DNA of 64,000 bases, taken from Sandaracinobacteroides saxicola (GTDB taxonomy: Bacteria > Pseudomonadota > Alphaproteobacteria > Sphingomonadales > Sphingomonadaceae). The notes beneath the pieces are model-generated. The model saw only the letters and a list, made by a program, of their open reading frames with translations. It made no database searches and had not been told where the DNA came from. The stretch is taken from assembly GCF_014117445.1 (NCBI RefSeq), contig NZ_CP059851.1, positions 682,001-746,000 on the forward strand, given 5' to 3'. The translations under genes were made by a program, and so were the position numbers. Each line of letters opens with the position of its first letter. Position 1 is the first letter of the stretch. Positions 10,470 through 20,319 of this stretch are shown piece after piece.

Positions 10470-10586
10470 CGGCGCGCGTCTCCTGGCAGCACCGACCCCG
10501 ATCCCTGTTCGGCGGTTCCGGCGGGAAAATCAATGCCCCCGCATTTCGGCTTGCCGCGCCGGCGCCGCTTGCGATAGAGGGCGACG

Positions 10587-11258
10587 ATGCCCGGTGTTTC
10601 CTTTTCGTTCGCATCGGCCACCATGTATCCGCTGCCCTGCGGCGCGCTGTTCTGGCCGGCGGAATCGGCGTTGCTGGTGGCCGACCTGCACCTGGAAAAG
10701 GCGAGCTGGCTTGCCTCCCACGGCCAGCCGCTGCCACCCTATGACAGCCTGGACACGCTGCAACGGCTGGCGTCCACCCTCGCCGCCACGGCGGCGACGC
10801 GGCTGTTCGCGCTGGGGGACAGTTTCCACGATCCCGATGGTCCCGGCCGCTTGCCGGGGGATGCGGTGATGCTGCTCGACCGGCTGTTGCGGCAGCTGGA
10901 CTGGACCTGGGTCGGCGGCAATCATGACGGCCTGGCGCCCGGCCGGCTGGGGGGACGGGTGGTGGAGGAAGCGCGGCTTGCCGGCGTCAGCCTGCGCCAC
11001 ATCGCCGACCCCGCGGAGGGGGGGGCGGAAATCAGCGGCCACTGGCACCCCAAGGTGCGCATCGCGCTGCGCACCGGGCGGCAGGTGTCGCGCCGCTGTT
11101 TCGCGCTGTCGGCGAACAAGCTGGTATTGCCCGCCTATGGCAGCCTGACGGGGGGCTTGCGGGTGGACGACCGCGCCTTTCGGGCCGCCATGCCCGCTGC
11201 GATCACGGCGATGGTGCCGCTGAAGAAACAGCTTTTGCAGCTGGCGGTCGCGGGTTAG
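10587..11258 (+). CDS. pdeM: Ligase-associated DNA damage response endonuclease PdeM
   Basis: 223-residue metallophosphatase of the PdeM type, predicted to act on DNA. Metal-binding motifs in order: VADLHLEKAS (DxH), ALGDSFHD (GD), VGGNHD (GNHD), SGHWHPK (GHxH). Elsewhere pdeM sits beside a helicase and an ATP-dependent DNA ligase gene; neither is here, so it stands alone. It is followed 8 bases later by the FAA hydrolase gene. Confidence 0.88.
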   Translation: MPGVSFSFASATMYPLPCGALFWPAESALLVADLHLEKASWLASHGQPLPPYDSLDTLQRLASTLAATAATRLFALGDSFHDPDGPGRLPGDAVMLLDRLLRQLDWTWVGGNHDGLAPGRLGGRVVEEARLAGVSLRHIADPAEGGAEISGHWHPKVRIALRTGRQVSRRCFALSANKLVLPAYGSLTGGLRVDDRAFRAAMPAAITAMVPLKKQLLQLAVAG

Positions 11259-11266
11259 GCAGCGCC

Positions 11267-11923
11267 ATGCCCTATTTCCCGCCACCCCATGCCCGCATCT
11301 TCTGCGCCGCCGTCAACTATGGTGACCATCGGGCGGAAATGGGACGGGAGGAAAGCGACACCCATCCCATGCTGTTCCTGCGCACGCCGCAGTCGCTGGT
11401 GCCGGCGGGGAAGCCGCTGATCAAGCCGCCGAACAGCGACCGCTTCGATTATGAGGGCGAGCTGGCGCTGATCATCGGCCGGCCGGGCCGCCATGTGCCG
11501 AGGGCGGAGGCGCTGGCGCATGTCGAGGCCTGGGTGCCGTTCATGGACGGGTCGGTGCGCGACTGGCAGCGCCATACCGCGCAGTTCACGCCGGGCAAGA
11601 ATTTCGACGGCAGCGGCAGCATCGGCGACAGCCCGGTGCCGGCGGCGCTGTTCGGGGATTATCGCCGCCACCGGCTGCTGACCCGCGTCAACGGCGAGGT
11701 GGTGCAGGAAACACCGGTCGACCGCATCCTGTTCGATGTCGAGACGCTGATCGCCTATGTCAGCAGCTTCACCGAATTGCGGACCGGGGACATCATCGCC
11801 ACCGGCACCTGCGGGGGCGTGGGCGACAAGCGGGTGCCGCCGCTGTACCTGTTCCCCGGCGACACGGTCGAAGTCGAGGTTTCCGGCCTGCCAGTCCTGC
11901 GCAACGGGGTGGCGGCCGCGTGA
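11267..11923 (+). CDS. Fumarylacetoacetate hydrolase family protein
   Basis: 218-residue FAH-fold enzyme of the 2-keto-acid hydrolase/isomerase/decarboxylase group. It shows ICAAVNYGDH near the start (FCAAVNYGDHR), PMLFLRTPQSLV and, for the metal site, RFDYEGELALIIG (Glu pair), then GKNFDGSGSIGD and TGTCGGVGDKR. Short FAH members act on oxaloacetate, acylpyruvates or aromatic catabolites; the substrate here cannot be told. Neighbouring genes give no pathway clue. Confidence 0.87.
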   Translation: MPYFPPPHARIFCAAVNYGDHRAEMGREESDTHPMLFLRTPQSLVPAGKPLIKPPNSDRFDYEGELALIIGRPGRHVPRAEALAHVEAWVPFMDGSVRDWQRHTAQFTPGKNFDGSGSIGDSPVPAALFGDYRRHRLLTRVNGEVVQETPVDRILFDVETLIAYVSSFTELRTGDIIATGTCGGVGDKRVPPLYLFPGDTVEVEVSGLPVLRNGVAAA

Positions 11924-11975
11924 TTCGCCGCCGATGATTCACCCTCGATTCACCTTCGCTGGGCGAGAGGAAGCC

Positions 11976-12605
11976 ATGCGCCCTGCCCTCCTCGCCCTGC
12001 TTCTCGCCAGCCCGGCCCTGGCCCAGACGGCGGCGCCCCAGCCGGCAACGCCCGCGCCGGCGGCCGCGCCGGCAGCCCCCGCGGCGGGCGCCGCTGCCGT
12101 TCCGTCCCAACCCGCCGGCAGCGCTGTCTATGAGAAGGACGACATCATCGCCGCGGCCGACGGTGCCTTTGGCAAGGGTGCCAAGGGCGTCGGTGCCGTC
12201 ATCGAGAAGATCTTCATCGATCTCGGCAAGCCCAACGCCTATATCGTCGGGCGGGAGGGCTCGGGCGCGGTCGGGGTCGGCCTGCGCTATGGCAAGGGCA
12301 CGCTCTATTCCAAGGTCGAAGGCGAGCGCACCGTCCACTGGACCGGGCCGAGCCTGGGCTTTGACGTGGGCGGCGATGCCTCGCGCACCTTCACGCTGGT
12401 CTATCACCTCGACGACACCGACGACATCTTCAAGCGTTTCCCGGCGGTCGAGGGGCGCGCCTATCTGATCGGCGGCATCAGTGCCAATTACCACCAGCGC
12501 GGCCGGATCATCGTGGTGCCGGTGCGGCTGGGGGCCGGCTGGCGGCTGGGGGCCAACGTCGGTTATATCCGCTACACCCGCGAAGGACGCATCCTGCCCT
12601 TCTGA
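11976..12605 (+). CDS. eipA: EipA family periplasmic protein (DUF1134)
   Basis: 209 residues: signal peptide (MRPALLALLLASPALAQ, cleavage after AQ), an Ala/Pro linker to about residue 48, then the DUF1134 domain (YEKDDIIAAADGAFG to the C terminus). The conserved stretch GKPNAYIVGREGSGAVGVGLRYGKG is split here into recognisable parts (GREGSGAVGVGLRYG). EipA is a periplasmic envelope-integrity factor in Brucella and Caulobacter. The start is the ATG directly before the signal peptide; an upstream ATG at 11935 would add a non-signal leader. It precedes lptD, an outer-membrane assembly gene. Confidence 0.88.
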   Translation: MRPALLALLLASPALAQTAAPQPATPAPAAAPAAPAAGAAAVPSQPAGSAVYEKDDIIAAADGAFGKGAKGVGAVIEKIFIDLGKPNAYIVGREGSGAVGVGLRYGKGTLYSKVEGERTVHWTGPSLGFDVGGDASRTFTLVYHLDDTDDIFKRFPAVEGRAYLIGGISANYHQRGRIIVVPVRLGAGWRLGANVGYIRYTREGRILPF

Positions 12606-12615
12606 ATTGCGGTTG

Positions 12616-14841
12616 ATGCACCGGATGGGCCTGCCTATGGCTGATGCCGTGATGCGTCCGCTCTTCCTGTCCCTGCTGCTCGCGTGCGCTTCGCCGGGGT
12701 TTTCGCAGGATGCGCCCCCGCCCGCGGCCAACCAGGCCGAGGAGATCGAGTTCAGCGCCAACCTGCTGACCTATGACGAAAATGCCGACCTTGTCACGGC
12801 GACGGGCGATGTCATCCTGACGCGCGACGGCACGCGGTTGACGGCGGATCGGGTGCGCTGGGAGCGGAAGACCGGCCTGGTCGAAGCCGATGGCCGGGTG
12901 CTGATCGTCGACCCCAGCGGCAACCGCGTGGTGGGGGACCGCATCGCGCTGACCGACAGTTTGAAGGACGGGTTCGTCAGCAACATCCTGCTGGTGCTGG
13001 AGGACGGCAGCCGGCTGGCGGCGGTGGATGGCGTTCGCAAGGATGAGGTGACGACGCTGAACCGGGCGGTGTACAGCCCGTGCGCGGTGGTCGATGCCAA
13101 TGGCTGCCCGTTGCGGCCGGTGTGGCAGATCAAGGCACTGCGCATCGTCCATGATCCGGCGCGTGGCCTGGTGTCCTATCAGAAGGCGCGACTGGAGATG
13201 TTCGGCATTCCGCTGGTGGCGCTGCCCGGGCTGTCGCACCCCGACAATTTCGACCGCAACCGGTCGGGCCTGTTGGGACCGGATGTCCGCTTCAACCGTT
13301 TTCTGGGAGCGGAAGTTTCGCTGCCCTATTTCATCAGCTTCGCGCCGAACCGCGACCTGACGCTGACACCCTTTCTTTATACCGGCGTCAACCCGGTGCT
13401 GGGCGCCAGCTATCGCCACCTGTTCGATGCCGGGCCGATCGAGATCGGCGGCCGCATCACCTGGGCGCGCGGGCAGACGCTGGCGCCCGACGGCGTCAGC
13501 CTCCTTGATACCGCCAACCGGATCCGCGGCAATCTCGACATCAAGGGACAGCTGAACCACGGCGACGGCTGGCGCAGCACCTTTTCCAGCCGGCTGGCGA
13601 CCGACGACAATTTCCTGGGGCGCTACCAGATCAGCTATGACGACCGGCTGCGCTCGACCTGGAACCTCGAGCATTTCGGGGGGCAATCCTATCTGTCGGT
13701 GCAGGGCTGGGCGTTCCAGGGGCTGCGTGCCACCGACCGCGCCGACACGACGCCGCTGGCGCTGCCGCTGGTGGATTTCCGCTGGCGGCTGCCGCTGCAA
13801 CCGCTGGGCGGCGCGCTGATGCTGCATGTCAACTCGCTGAACATCCATCGCGCCGCCGGGCAGGACATGACGCGGGCGCTGGCGAGCCTGCAATGGGATC
13901 GCAGTTGGCTGTCCACCGCCGGCCAGCGCCTCACCCTGACCGCGCTGGTGCGCGGCGACGTGTACAACACCCGCAACGGCGAGCTGGCCGACCTGCCGCT
14001 CTATGCCGGGGAGAATGGCTGGAAGGCGCGGGCCATCCCGCTGGTCGCGGCCGACATCGAATGGCCGCTGGCCGGGGCGCTGTGGGGCGGCACGCAGACG
14101 CTGACGCCGCACATCCAGTTCGTGGCCAGCCGGGCGGGCGTGAACAGCGGCATCCCGAACGAGGATGCCCGCGCCATCGACCTTGAAGACATCAACCTGT
14201 TCAGCCTGAACCGCTTCCCCGGCTTCGACCGGTGGGAGGGTGGGGCCCGCATCACCTATGGCGCGACCTGGACCTGGAACGCGCCCGGCCTCGCCGCCAG
14301 CGCGCAGCTGGGGCAGAGCTATCGCTTTTCCAGCGAGGGCAACCTGTATCCGGACGGCACCGGCCTTTCGAACCGTTTTTCCGATCTGGTCGGCCGGTTC
14401 AACATCCGCATCGGCCGCTGGGTGGAGCTGTCGCAGCGGGTGCGCATCGACAATGAGAATCTGGCGATCCGGCGCAACGAGACCGACGTCACCTTCGGCA
14501 CGCGCTCGACTTATGCCACCGTCGGCTATTTCAAGTACAACCGCAACATCAACCTGGAGGACCTGCGCGACCATGAGGAGCTGCGGTTGGGCGGGCGGCT
14601 GCCGGTGGGGCGGTTCTGGGCGGTCTATGGCGCGATCATCGTCGACCTGACGTCACGCGCCGACGATCCGCTGACGGTGAACGACGGCTTCCAGCCGATC
14701 CGGCACCGCGTCGGCGTCACCTACCTCGACGACTGTCTGGAGTTCGGCCTGTCGTGGCGCCGGGATTATGTCAGCAACATCAACATCCGCCGCGGCAACA
14801 GTTTCCTGTTCACGCTGAGCCTGAAGAATCTGGGGATCTGA
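12616..14841 (+). CDS. lptD: LPS-assembly protein LptD (outer-membrane beta-barrel)
   Basis: Inserts lipopolysaccharide into the outer leaflet together with LptE. The signal peptide is MRPLFLSLLLACASPGFSQ; an OstA/LptA-like beta-jellyroll follows (IEFSANLLTYDENADLVTATG, TRLTADRVRWE), then the long barrel ending in the LptD_C region and a terminal LKNLGI. About 740 residues. The start is uncertain: ATGs at 12616, 12637 and 12652 are all in frame, and 12652 gives the cleanest signal peptide. In many alphaproteobacteria lptD is followed by surA-pdxA-rsmA; here those lie 10 kb further on. Confidence 0.94.
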   Translation: MHRMGLPMADAVMRPLFLSLLLACASPGFSQDAPPPAANQAEEIEFSANLLTYDENADLVTATGDVILTRDGTRLTADRVRWERKTGLVEADGRVLIVDPSGNRVVGDRIALTDSLKDGFVSNILLVLEDGSRLAAVDGVRKDEVTTLNRAVYSPCAVVDANGCPLRPVWQIKALRIVHDPARGLVSYQKARLEMFGIPLVALPGLSHPDNFDRNRSGLLGPDVRFNRFLGAEVSLPYFISFAPNRDLTLTPFLYTGVNPVLGASYRHLFDAGPIEIGGRITWARGQTLAPDGVSLLDTANRIRGNLDIKGQLNHGDGWRSTFSSRLATDDNFLGRYQISYDDRLRSTWNLEHFGGQSYLSVQGWAFQGLRATDRADTTPLALPLVDFRWRLPLQPLGGALMLHVNSLNIHRAAGQDMTRALASLQWDRSWLSTAGQRLTLTALVRGDVYNTRNGELADLPLYAGENGWKARAIPLVAADIEWPLAGALWGGTQTLTPHIQFVASRAGVNSGIPNEDARAIDLEDINLFSLNRFPGFDRWEGGARITYGATWTWNAPGLAASAQLGQSYRFSSEGNLYPDGTGLSNRFSDLVGRFNIRIGRWVELSQRVRIDNENLAIRRNETDVTFGTRSTYATVGYFKYNRNINLEDLRDHEELRLGGRLPVGRFWAVYGAIIVDLTSRADDPLTVNDGFQPIRHRVGVTYLDDCLEFGLSWRRDYVSNINIRRGNSFLFTLSLKNLGI

Positions 14842-14848
14842 ACCGCGG

Positions 14849-15595
14849 TCAGGCGCGGACGCCGGCCGCCAGGGCCTTCGCGCCGGCCAGGAGGAAATCA
14901 TGGTCGCTCGCCAGCAGGAACAGGCTGGCGCCCTTGCCGCGCCACAGCGCGGCATCGCCGGGGCGAGGCAGGAACATGCCGATGGCCTTGCCGGCGGCGC
15001 GGCCGGCGGCAAGGATGGCCTCGACGGCGGCGACGACACGCGGGTCGTCCGGCGAGGCGGCGTCGAGGCTGATGGTGAGGTCGGCGCGACCGATGAAGAG
15101 CGCGTCGAGGCCGTCGACGCGCGCGATGGCCTCGATCTCGTCGAGCGCCTCGGCATCCTCGATCTGCGCGATGACGGTGACGTGGGCGGCGTCGGCGCGG
15201 TTCGTGGCCATGGCGCGGGTGCCGAAGCCGGCGCTGCGGGTGGTGCCGGCATAACCACGCCCGCCGGGGCCGAAATGGCAGGCGCGGACGATGGCGCGTG
15301 CTTCCGCGGCGCTGCGGACGTGGGGGACGATGACGCCGGCGGCGCCGTAGTCGAGCGCCTGGAGCAGGTGCGCGGGGGCGGCGCTTTCGGGGCGGATGAG
15401 GACGGGTTTGGCGCCGGCGGCGCGGACGCAGGCGTCGAGCTCGGCGCGGCCGAAGGGGGCGTGCTCGGCATCGAGCACGAGGCAGTCGAGCGGGGAAAGG
15501 GCGAGCACCTCGGCGACGGTCGGATGCGGCGTTTTCAGCCAGGTGCCGACGGTGAGCGCGCCGCCGCGGACCTGCGCCTTGAAGGCGGGGTTCAC
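14849..15595 (-). CDS. HpcH/HpaI family aldolase
   Basis: Class II pyruvate-type aldolase of about 248 residues. It has the family's LDAEHAPF (about 36-43) and the substrate Arg in VLIRPES. The GYAGTTRSAGFG loop, the metal Glu in AQIEDAEAL and Asp in FIGRADLTISL are also present. The GTG at 15595 overlaps the stop of the MetE-like gene as GTGA, so I use it rather than the GTG at 15610. It is the last gene of the HisD-LacI-MetE-aldolase run and convergent with lptD. Likely cleaves a 2-keto-3-deoxy acid to pyruvate plus an aldehyde; substrate unknown. Confidence 0.88.
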   Translation of the reverse strand: MNPAFKAQVRGGALTVGTWLKTPHPTVAEVLALSPLDCLVLDAEHAPFGRAELDACVRAAGAKPVLIRPESAAPAHLLQALDYGAAGVIVPHVRSAAEARAIVRACHFGPGGRGYAGTTRSAGFGTRAMATNRADAAHVTVIAQIEDAEALDEIEAIARVDGLDALFIGRADLTISLDAASPDDPRVVAAVEAILAAGRAAGKAIGMFLPRPGDAALWRGKGASLFLLASDHDFLLAGAKALAAGVRA

Positions 15596-16740
15596 GCGGC
15601 CGCTTTCCACAGGCGGGCGGAGGCGATTTCGGCGCCGTCGGCCAGCGTTTTCAGCTTGGCCCAGACGATCGCGGGATCGACCGCGCCGAAGCCGGCGAAG
15701 GTGGAGAAGCCGCAGTCGGTGCCGGCGATGACGCGGTCGCGGCCGACGATGTGGGCGAAGCGTTCGATGCGCTCGGCGACGACGCGGGGATGTTCGATGA
15801 AGTTGGTGGTGCTGTCGATGACGCCGGGGATCAGGATCTTGTCGTCGGGGATGATCGCGGCCTGTTCGACGAAATAGTTCCAGTCATGCTGGTGGCGGGG
15901 GTTGCTGGTTTCGAACAGCAGCCCGGCCGGTTTGGCGCGCATCAGCGTGGGCAGGATGACGCCCATTTCGACGTCGCAATGGTGGGGGCCTTCGTAATTG
16001 CCCCAGCAGACGTGCATGCGGACACGGTCGGCGGGGACGTTGCGCAGCGCGTGGTTCAGGACATCGACGTGGTGGCCGATGAGGGTGAGATAGTCCGCGT
16101 CCGAGCGGTCCTTGTACATCATGTGGCGGCCGAGGCCGAGATCGGGGCTGTCGAGTTGCAGCAGCAGGCCGGCGGCAACGATCGCTTCATATTCGGGGCG
16201 CATCGCCTCGGCGAGGGCTTCGAGATAGGCATCCTGCGTCGGATAATGGTCGTTGGGCTGAAAGAGGGCGATGACGCCGGGCGACGCGCTGTTCATGAAG
16301 GCGCCGTGGGGTTTGTGGCGTGCCATCGCCGCGGCGAGGTGGGCGAGGTCGTCGTGGAGCGGGGCGAGGGTGAGCGGTTCGACCGGGCCGACGCAGCGCG
16401 GGCGGCGGTAGCTGGGGGTGCCGCCGCCCTTCGCCTGGCGTTCGAGGAAGCTGGGGAAGGCCTCCAGGTCGGCGGGCGGGGTGCGGGGGCTGTCGCCGTC
16501 GAAGCCGGTGATGCGGTCCTTGATGTAGGTGGCGTAGGAAATCTTGCCCATTTCGCCGTCGGAGACGAGGTCGATGCCGGCGGCGACCTGGCGGGCGACG
16601 GCATCGTCCACCGCGGCAGCGATGACGGCATCGAACTGCGCCTTGTCCAGCGCGTCGCCGCGTTCCTGGGCGAAGATCAGGTCGGTGACGGCGGCGCTGC
16701 GCGGCAGGCTGCCGACATGGGTGGTGAGGATCCGGGTCAT
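15592..16740 (-). CDS. MetE-core (cobalamin-independent methionine synthase II-like) protein
   Basis: 382 residues equivalent to the C-terminal catalytic half of MetE. It starts TTHVGSLPRS and has LVSDGEMGK near 55-63. The zinc ligands are complete: HxC in RMHVCWGNYEG, Glu in LLFETSNPR, and Cys in AGTDCGFSTF. It lacks the N-terminal folate-binding half of true MetE, so it is probably a thiol or methyl transferase with another substrate. Its ATG overlaps the LacI-family stop (ATGA), and it lies inside a catabolic operon rather than beside methionine genes, which also argues against a biosynthetic role. Confidence 0.85.
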   Translation of the reverse strand: MTRILTTHVGSLPRSAAVTDLIFAQERGDALDKAQFDAVIAAAVDDAVARQVAAGIDLVSDGEMGKISYATYIKDRITGFDGDSPRTPPADLEAFPSFLERQAKGGGTPSYRRPRCVGPVEPLTLAPLHDDLAHLAAAMARHKPHGAFMNSASPGVIALFQPNDHYPTQDAYLEALAEAMRPEYEAIVAAGLLLQLDSPDLGLGRHMMYKDRSDADYLTLIGHHVDVLNHALRNVPADRVRMHVCWGNYEGPHHCDVEMGVILPTLMRAKPAGLLFETSNPRHQHDWNYFVEQAAIIPDDKILIPGVIDSTTNFIEHPRVVAERIERFAHIVGRDRVIAGTDCGFSTFAGFGAVDPAIVWAKLKTLADGAEIASARLWKAAA

Positions 16741-17756
16741 GCGGTCACTTTCAGGCGGGCGGAGGCGCCGGTGAGGATCTCGCCGGCGAAGAGGCGTTGT
16801 TCCGGGGTTTGCCCCGGGGTTTCGATGCGTTCCATCAGCATGGCAACCGCGGCGTCGGTCATGCGGCGGACGGGCTGGCGGACGGTGGTGACCTGATAGG
16901 CGTGCCAGGTGGCGGGGCCGACGCCGTCGAAGCCGACGACAGACAAGTCACCGGGCACGGCAAGGCCGAAATCGCGGCGCGCCGAATCGATGGCGCCGAT
17001 CGCCATCACGTCGTTGGCGGCGATGACGGCATCGGGCAGGCCGGTGGCGGCCAGGGTGCGGAAGGCAAGCGCGCCGCTGGCATGATCGAAGGTGCCGCGT
17101 TCGAGGCGGGCATCGAAGCCGTGATGGCCGAGGCGGGCGGCCGCAGCGCGGACGCGTTCCTCCCCGACATAGCTGTCGGCGGGGCCGCCGATGATGGCGA
17201 AATCGCGGTGGCCGGCGGCGACCAGGCCATCGACGAGGGCACGGGCGCCACTGCCCGAATCGAAGCAGACGCTGGCGACGGGGGCGGCATCGCCGATGCG
17301 GTTGTAGAGCACGACCGGCACGCCGCGGTCGGCGAACTGCGCCAGCTGCGCGTCCGACAGGCGGGCGGCGACGATGGCGCCATCGACCCGGTAGCGCCAG
17401 ACCTGGTCGAGCATGTCGTCCACGTCCGATTCGGCGGCGAGCGTGAACAGCAGCACGCGCATGCCGCGCGCCGACAGGCGCTGGGTCAGCTCGGCGAGCA
17501 CCTCGGGATAATAGAGGTTGGTGAGGTTGGAGATGATGATCGCGGCAAGGTGGGAGCGTTTGGTGATCAGGCCCGAGGCGATGGCGTTGGGCGCATAGCC
17601 GAGGGCGCGAGCCGCCGCCATGATGCGGTCGCGCGTGTCCGGCGCGACGCTGGCGCCGGGGCGGAAGGCGCGGCTGACGGCGGATTGCGAAACCCCCGCC
17701 CGGCGGGCGACGTCATAGCTGGTGACGCTGCTGCCGGCGGGGGGTTTGGCGCTCAT
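16737..17756 (-). CDS. LacI-family transcriptional regulator
   Basis: 339 residues. N-terminal LacI helix-turn-helix with hinge ([20 protein letters not shown] at about 11-30, then [17 protein letters not shown]), followed by a periplasmic-binding-like sensor domain with family signatures [16 protein letters not shown] and [11 protein letters not shown] start at 17756, where the ATG overlaps the dehydrogenase stop by four bases (ATGA). Encoded in the middle of the operon it presumably controls. It belongs to the subgroup binding sugars or small acids; inducer unknown. Confidence 0.92.
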   Translation of the reverse strand: MSAKPPAGSSVTSYDVARRAGVSQSAVSRAFRPGASVAPDTRDRIMAAARALGYAPNAIASGLITKRSHLAAIIISNLTNLYYPEVLAELTQRLSARGMRVLLFTLAAESDVDDMLDQVWRYRVDGAIVAARLSDAQLAQFADRGVPVVLYNRIGDAAPVASVCFDSGSGARALVDGLVAAGHRDFAIIGGPADSYVGEERVRAAAARLGHHGFDARLERGTFDHASGALAFRTLAATGLPDAVIAANDVMAIGAIDSARRDFGLAVPGDLSVVGFDGVGPATWHAYQVTTVRQPVRRMTDAAVAMLMERIETPGQTPEQRLFAGEILTGASARLKVTA

Positions 17757-19069
17757 GCCGCTTCGGCGCGGCCGGCGTAGGGGATGTTGCGGCCACCGAA
17801 GCGGCGGACGCGGATGTTGGCCTGCTCGCCATGGCCGGCGAAGCCTTCGAGCGCGCACAGACGGCTGCAATATTCACCCACCAGCGTCGAGGCTTCGTCG
17901 GTCAGCACCTTCTGGTAGGTGCAGGTCTTGATGAACTTGCCCACCCACAGCCCGCCGGTGTAGCGCGCCGCCTTCTTGGTGGGCAGCGTGTGGTTGGTGC
18001 CGATCACCTTGTCGCCATAGCTGACATTGGTGCGCGCGCCCAGGAAGAGCGCGCCGTAATTGGTCATGTTGGCCAGGAAATAATCCGGGTCGCGGGTCAT
18101 GACCTGAACATGCTCCGATGCGATGGCGTCCGCAATGCGCACCATTTCGGCATCGTCCTCCGCCACGATCACCTGGCCATAGACGTCCCAGGCGCGGCGC
18201 GCGATGTCGGCGGTGGGAAGGATGGTGAGCAGGCGGTCGATCTCCCGCATCGTGTCCCGCGCGAGCGCTTCGGAGGTGGTGAGCAGGATGGCGGGCGAAT
18301 CGGGGCCATGTTCGGCCTGGCCCAAGAGGTCGGTGGCGCAGAGTTCGCCGTCGGCGCCGATCTCGTCCGCGATGACCAGGGTTTCGGTGGGGCCGGCGAA
18401 CAGGTCGATGCCGACGCGGCCGAACAGCTGGCGCTTGGCTTCGGCGACGAAGGCGTTGCCGGGGCCGACCAGCATGTCGACCGGAGCCATGGACTGTGTG
18501 CCGATGGCCATGGCACCGACCGCCTGGATGCCGCCCAGGCACCAGATCTCGTCGGCACCCGCCAGCGCCTGCGCGGCGACGATGGCCGGCGCGGGCTTGC
18601 CCATGAAGGGCGGCGCGCAGGTGACGACGCGGGGGACGCCGGCCACCTTTGCCGTGATCACCGACATGTGGGCGCTGGCGAGCAGCGGATATTTGCCGCC
18701 GGGGACATAACAGCCGGCGGCGTTCACGGGCAGGTGCTTGTGGCCAAGGATGACGCCGGGCAGCGTTTCAACCTCGACATCCTTCATCGAATCACGCTGG
18801 AACCGCGCGAAATTGCGCACCTGCGTTTGGGCGAACTCGATGTCGTGGATGTCCTGCTTCGTCAGCTGGTCGAGGCAGGCCTGGATTTCCGACGGGCTGA
18901 GGCGATAATCCTCGCGGTCCCACTTGTCGAAGCGGATGGAGAGGTCCCGGACGGCGGCGTCACCCCGCGCGGCGATGTCGTCAAGGATCGTTTCGACGGT
19001 GGCACGCACATTGGCGTCCACCGCGGCGGCGGCACTATCGTCTATTCCGGTCTTCAGATATCGGGCCAT
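17753..19069 (-). CDS. HisD-family (histidinol dehydrogenase-like) dehydrogenase, catabolic type
   Basis: 438-residue NAD-dependent enzyme of the histidinol dehydrogenase family. Zn and catalytic residues are conserved: Gln/His in [11 protein letters not shown], the catalytic Glu-His in [10 protein letters not shown], Asp in [15 protein letters not shown], and the last His in FAGHGEQA. It begins MARYLKTG behind a strong AGGAGG (19075-19080). The context (LacI regulator, MetE-core protein, aldolase, divergent SDR) is catabolic. Related HisD paralogues oxidise compounds such as sulfopropanediol, so I do not call it histidine biosynthesis. Substrate unproven. Confidence 0.86.
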   Translation of the reverse strand: MARYLKTGIDDSAAAAVDANVRATVETILDDIAARGDAAVRDLSIRFDKWDREDYRLSPSEIQACLDQLTKQDIHDIEFAQTQVRNFARFQRDSMKDVEVETLPGVILGHKHLPVNAAGCYVPGGKYPLLASAHMSVITAKVAGVPRVVTCAPPFMGKPAPAIVAAQALAGADEIWCLGGIQAVGAMAIGTQSMAPVDMLVGPGNAFVAEAKRQLFGRVGIDLFAGPTETLVIADEIGADGELCATDLLGQAEHGPDSPAILLTTSEALARDTMREIDRLLTILPTADIARRAWDVYGQVIVAEDDAEMVRIADAIASEHVQVMTRDPDYFLANMTNYGALFLGARTNVSYGDKVIGTNHTLPTKKAARYTGGLWVGKFIKTCTYQKVLTDEASTLVGEYCSRLCALEGFAGHGEQANIRVRRFGGRNIPYAGRAEAA

Positions 19070-19100
19070 GGGAACCTCCTGTGGGAAAGGATAACCGCGG

Positions 19101-19853
19101 ATGACTGCGGATGCAACGCGCCATTTTTCCGTCGATCTCCAGGGCCGGGTCGCGGTCGTCACCGGCGCCTCGCGCGGGCTGGGGGCGGCGATCGTGCGAT
19201 TGCTGGCGCACTGTGGCGCGACGGTGCACGCCGTGGCGCGCGGGGCGGAGGAGCTGGCAGCGCTGGCGGCGGACTCCGCCAATATCCGCCCTTGGGTGGC
19301 GGATGCGGCGGATGCGGGGTTCCATGCGGCGCTGGCGGCGATGGAGGTGGACCTGCTGGTGAATAACGCCGGGACCAATGCGCCAATGCCGATGGCCGAC
19401 GTGCCGGACGATGTGCTGGACCGGGTAATGGGGTTGAACCTGCGCGCGGCCTATCTGGTGGCGCAGGCGGCGGTGCGATCGATGCTGCGGCACGGGCGCG
19501 GCGGCGCGATCGTCAACATCACCAGCCAGATGGGGCATGTCGGGTCGCCCGGGCGCACCGTCTATTGCATGACGAAGCATGGCCTGGAGGGGTTGACGAA
19601 GGCGATGGCGGTGGAGCTGGCCCCGAACGGCATCCGGGTGAACAGCGTGGCGCCGACCTTCATCGAAACGCCGCTGACGGCGCCGATGCTGGCGGACCCG
19701 GCGTTCCGGGCGTTCGTGACCGAGATGATCCCGCTGGGCCGGATCGGCAAGCCGGAGGATGTGGCGGCGGCGGTGGCCTATCTGCTGTCCGACGCCGCGG
19801 GGATGGTGACGGGGACCAGCCTGCTGGTGGATGGGGGGTGGACGGCGCGGTAG
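19101..19853 (+). CDS. SDR family oxidoreductase
   Basis: 250-residue classical short-chain dehydrogenase. It has the coenzyme motif TGASRGLG (about 21-28), NNAG, an active-site Ser in NITSQMG, Tyr-x3-Lys in YCMTKHG, and PxxIxT-like FIETPLTAP, ending with the usual [11 protein letters not shown]. Divergent from the HisD-family gene across only 31 bases, so they probably share a regulatory region under the LacI-type regulator. Likely oxidises or reduces an intermediate of the same pathway. Confidence 0.9.
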   Translation: MTADATRHFSVDLQGRVAVVTGASRGLGAAIVRLLAHCGATVHAVARGAEELAALAADSANIRPWVADAADAGFHAALAAMEVDLLVNNAGTNAPMPMADVPDDVLDRVMGLNLRAAYLVAQAAVRSMLRHGRGGAIVNITSQMGHVGSPGRTVYCMTKHGLEGLTKAMAVELAPNGIRVNSVAPTFIETPLTAPMLADPAFRAFVTEMIPLGRIGKPEDVAAAVAYLLSDAAGMVTGTSLLVDGGWTAR

Positions 19854-19868
19854 GCGCGCGCATGCAGC

Positions 19869-20054
19869 CGTCGGCAAGGCCGACGAGTCTGCCGGGGGAA
19901 GTGAAGAAAGAAATTGCGGGCAAAGCCCGCTCGTCGGGCGTGTCGCTTTTGTGGCTTCGCCGCAAAAGCGCACGCCGGCCGCGCACTGCGCAGAGTCTTG
20001 GCGCTTCAGAAAATCGCTTCGCAATTTTCTTCCACCGCCAAGCCTGCTTGGCGG
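19869..20054. repeat. Cluster of intergenic hairpins between SDR gene and tRNA-Ala
   Basis: About 185 bases made almost wholly of short inverted repeats: CGTCGGC-AAG-GCCGACG (19869-19885), GCGGGC-AAA-GCCCGC (near 19916), GCTTTTGTGGC-TTC-GCCGCAAAAGC (near 19944-19968), GAAAATCGC-TTC-GCAATTTTC (near 20009-20029) and CACCGCCAAG-CCTG-CTTGGCGGTG (20033-20056). The last borders the tRNA 3' end and could end its transcription, although no T-run follows. No gene is seen here. Confidence 0.75.
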
Positions 20055-20130
<76 letters not shown>

Positions 20131-20319
20131 GAACCAACAAACCGCCTGGGGGCGGGAGGCGCCGGTTACGCGGGATCGACACCCGAATCAAGCCGGATTC
20201 TGCGAAATGCGCACCGGTGCCAGCCGCGCCGTGCTGTCGGAAAAAGGCCTGATGACTGTTAAATGCTGTTCTTCTATGGTTGTCCGGTTCGGCCGTGTTG
20301 CGGCTTTCGGGGACATGGC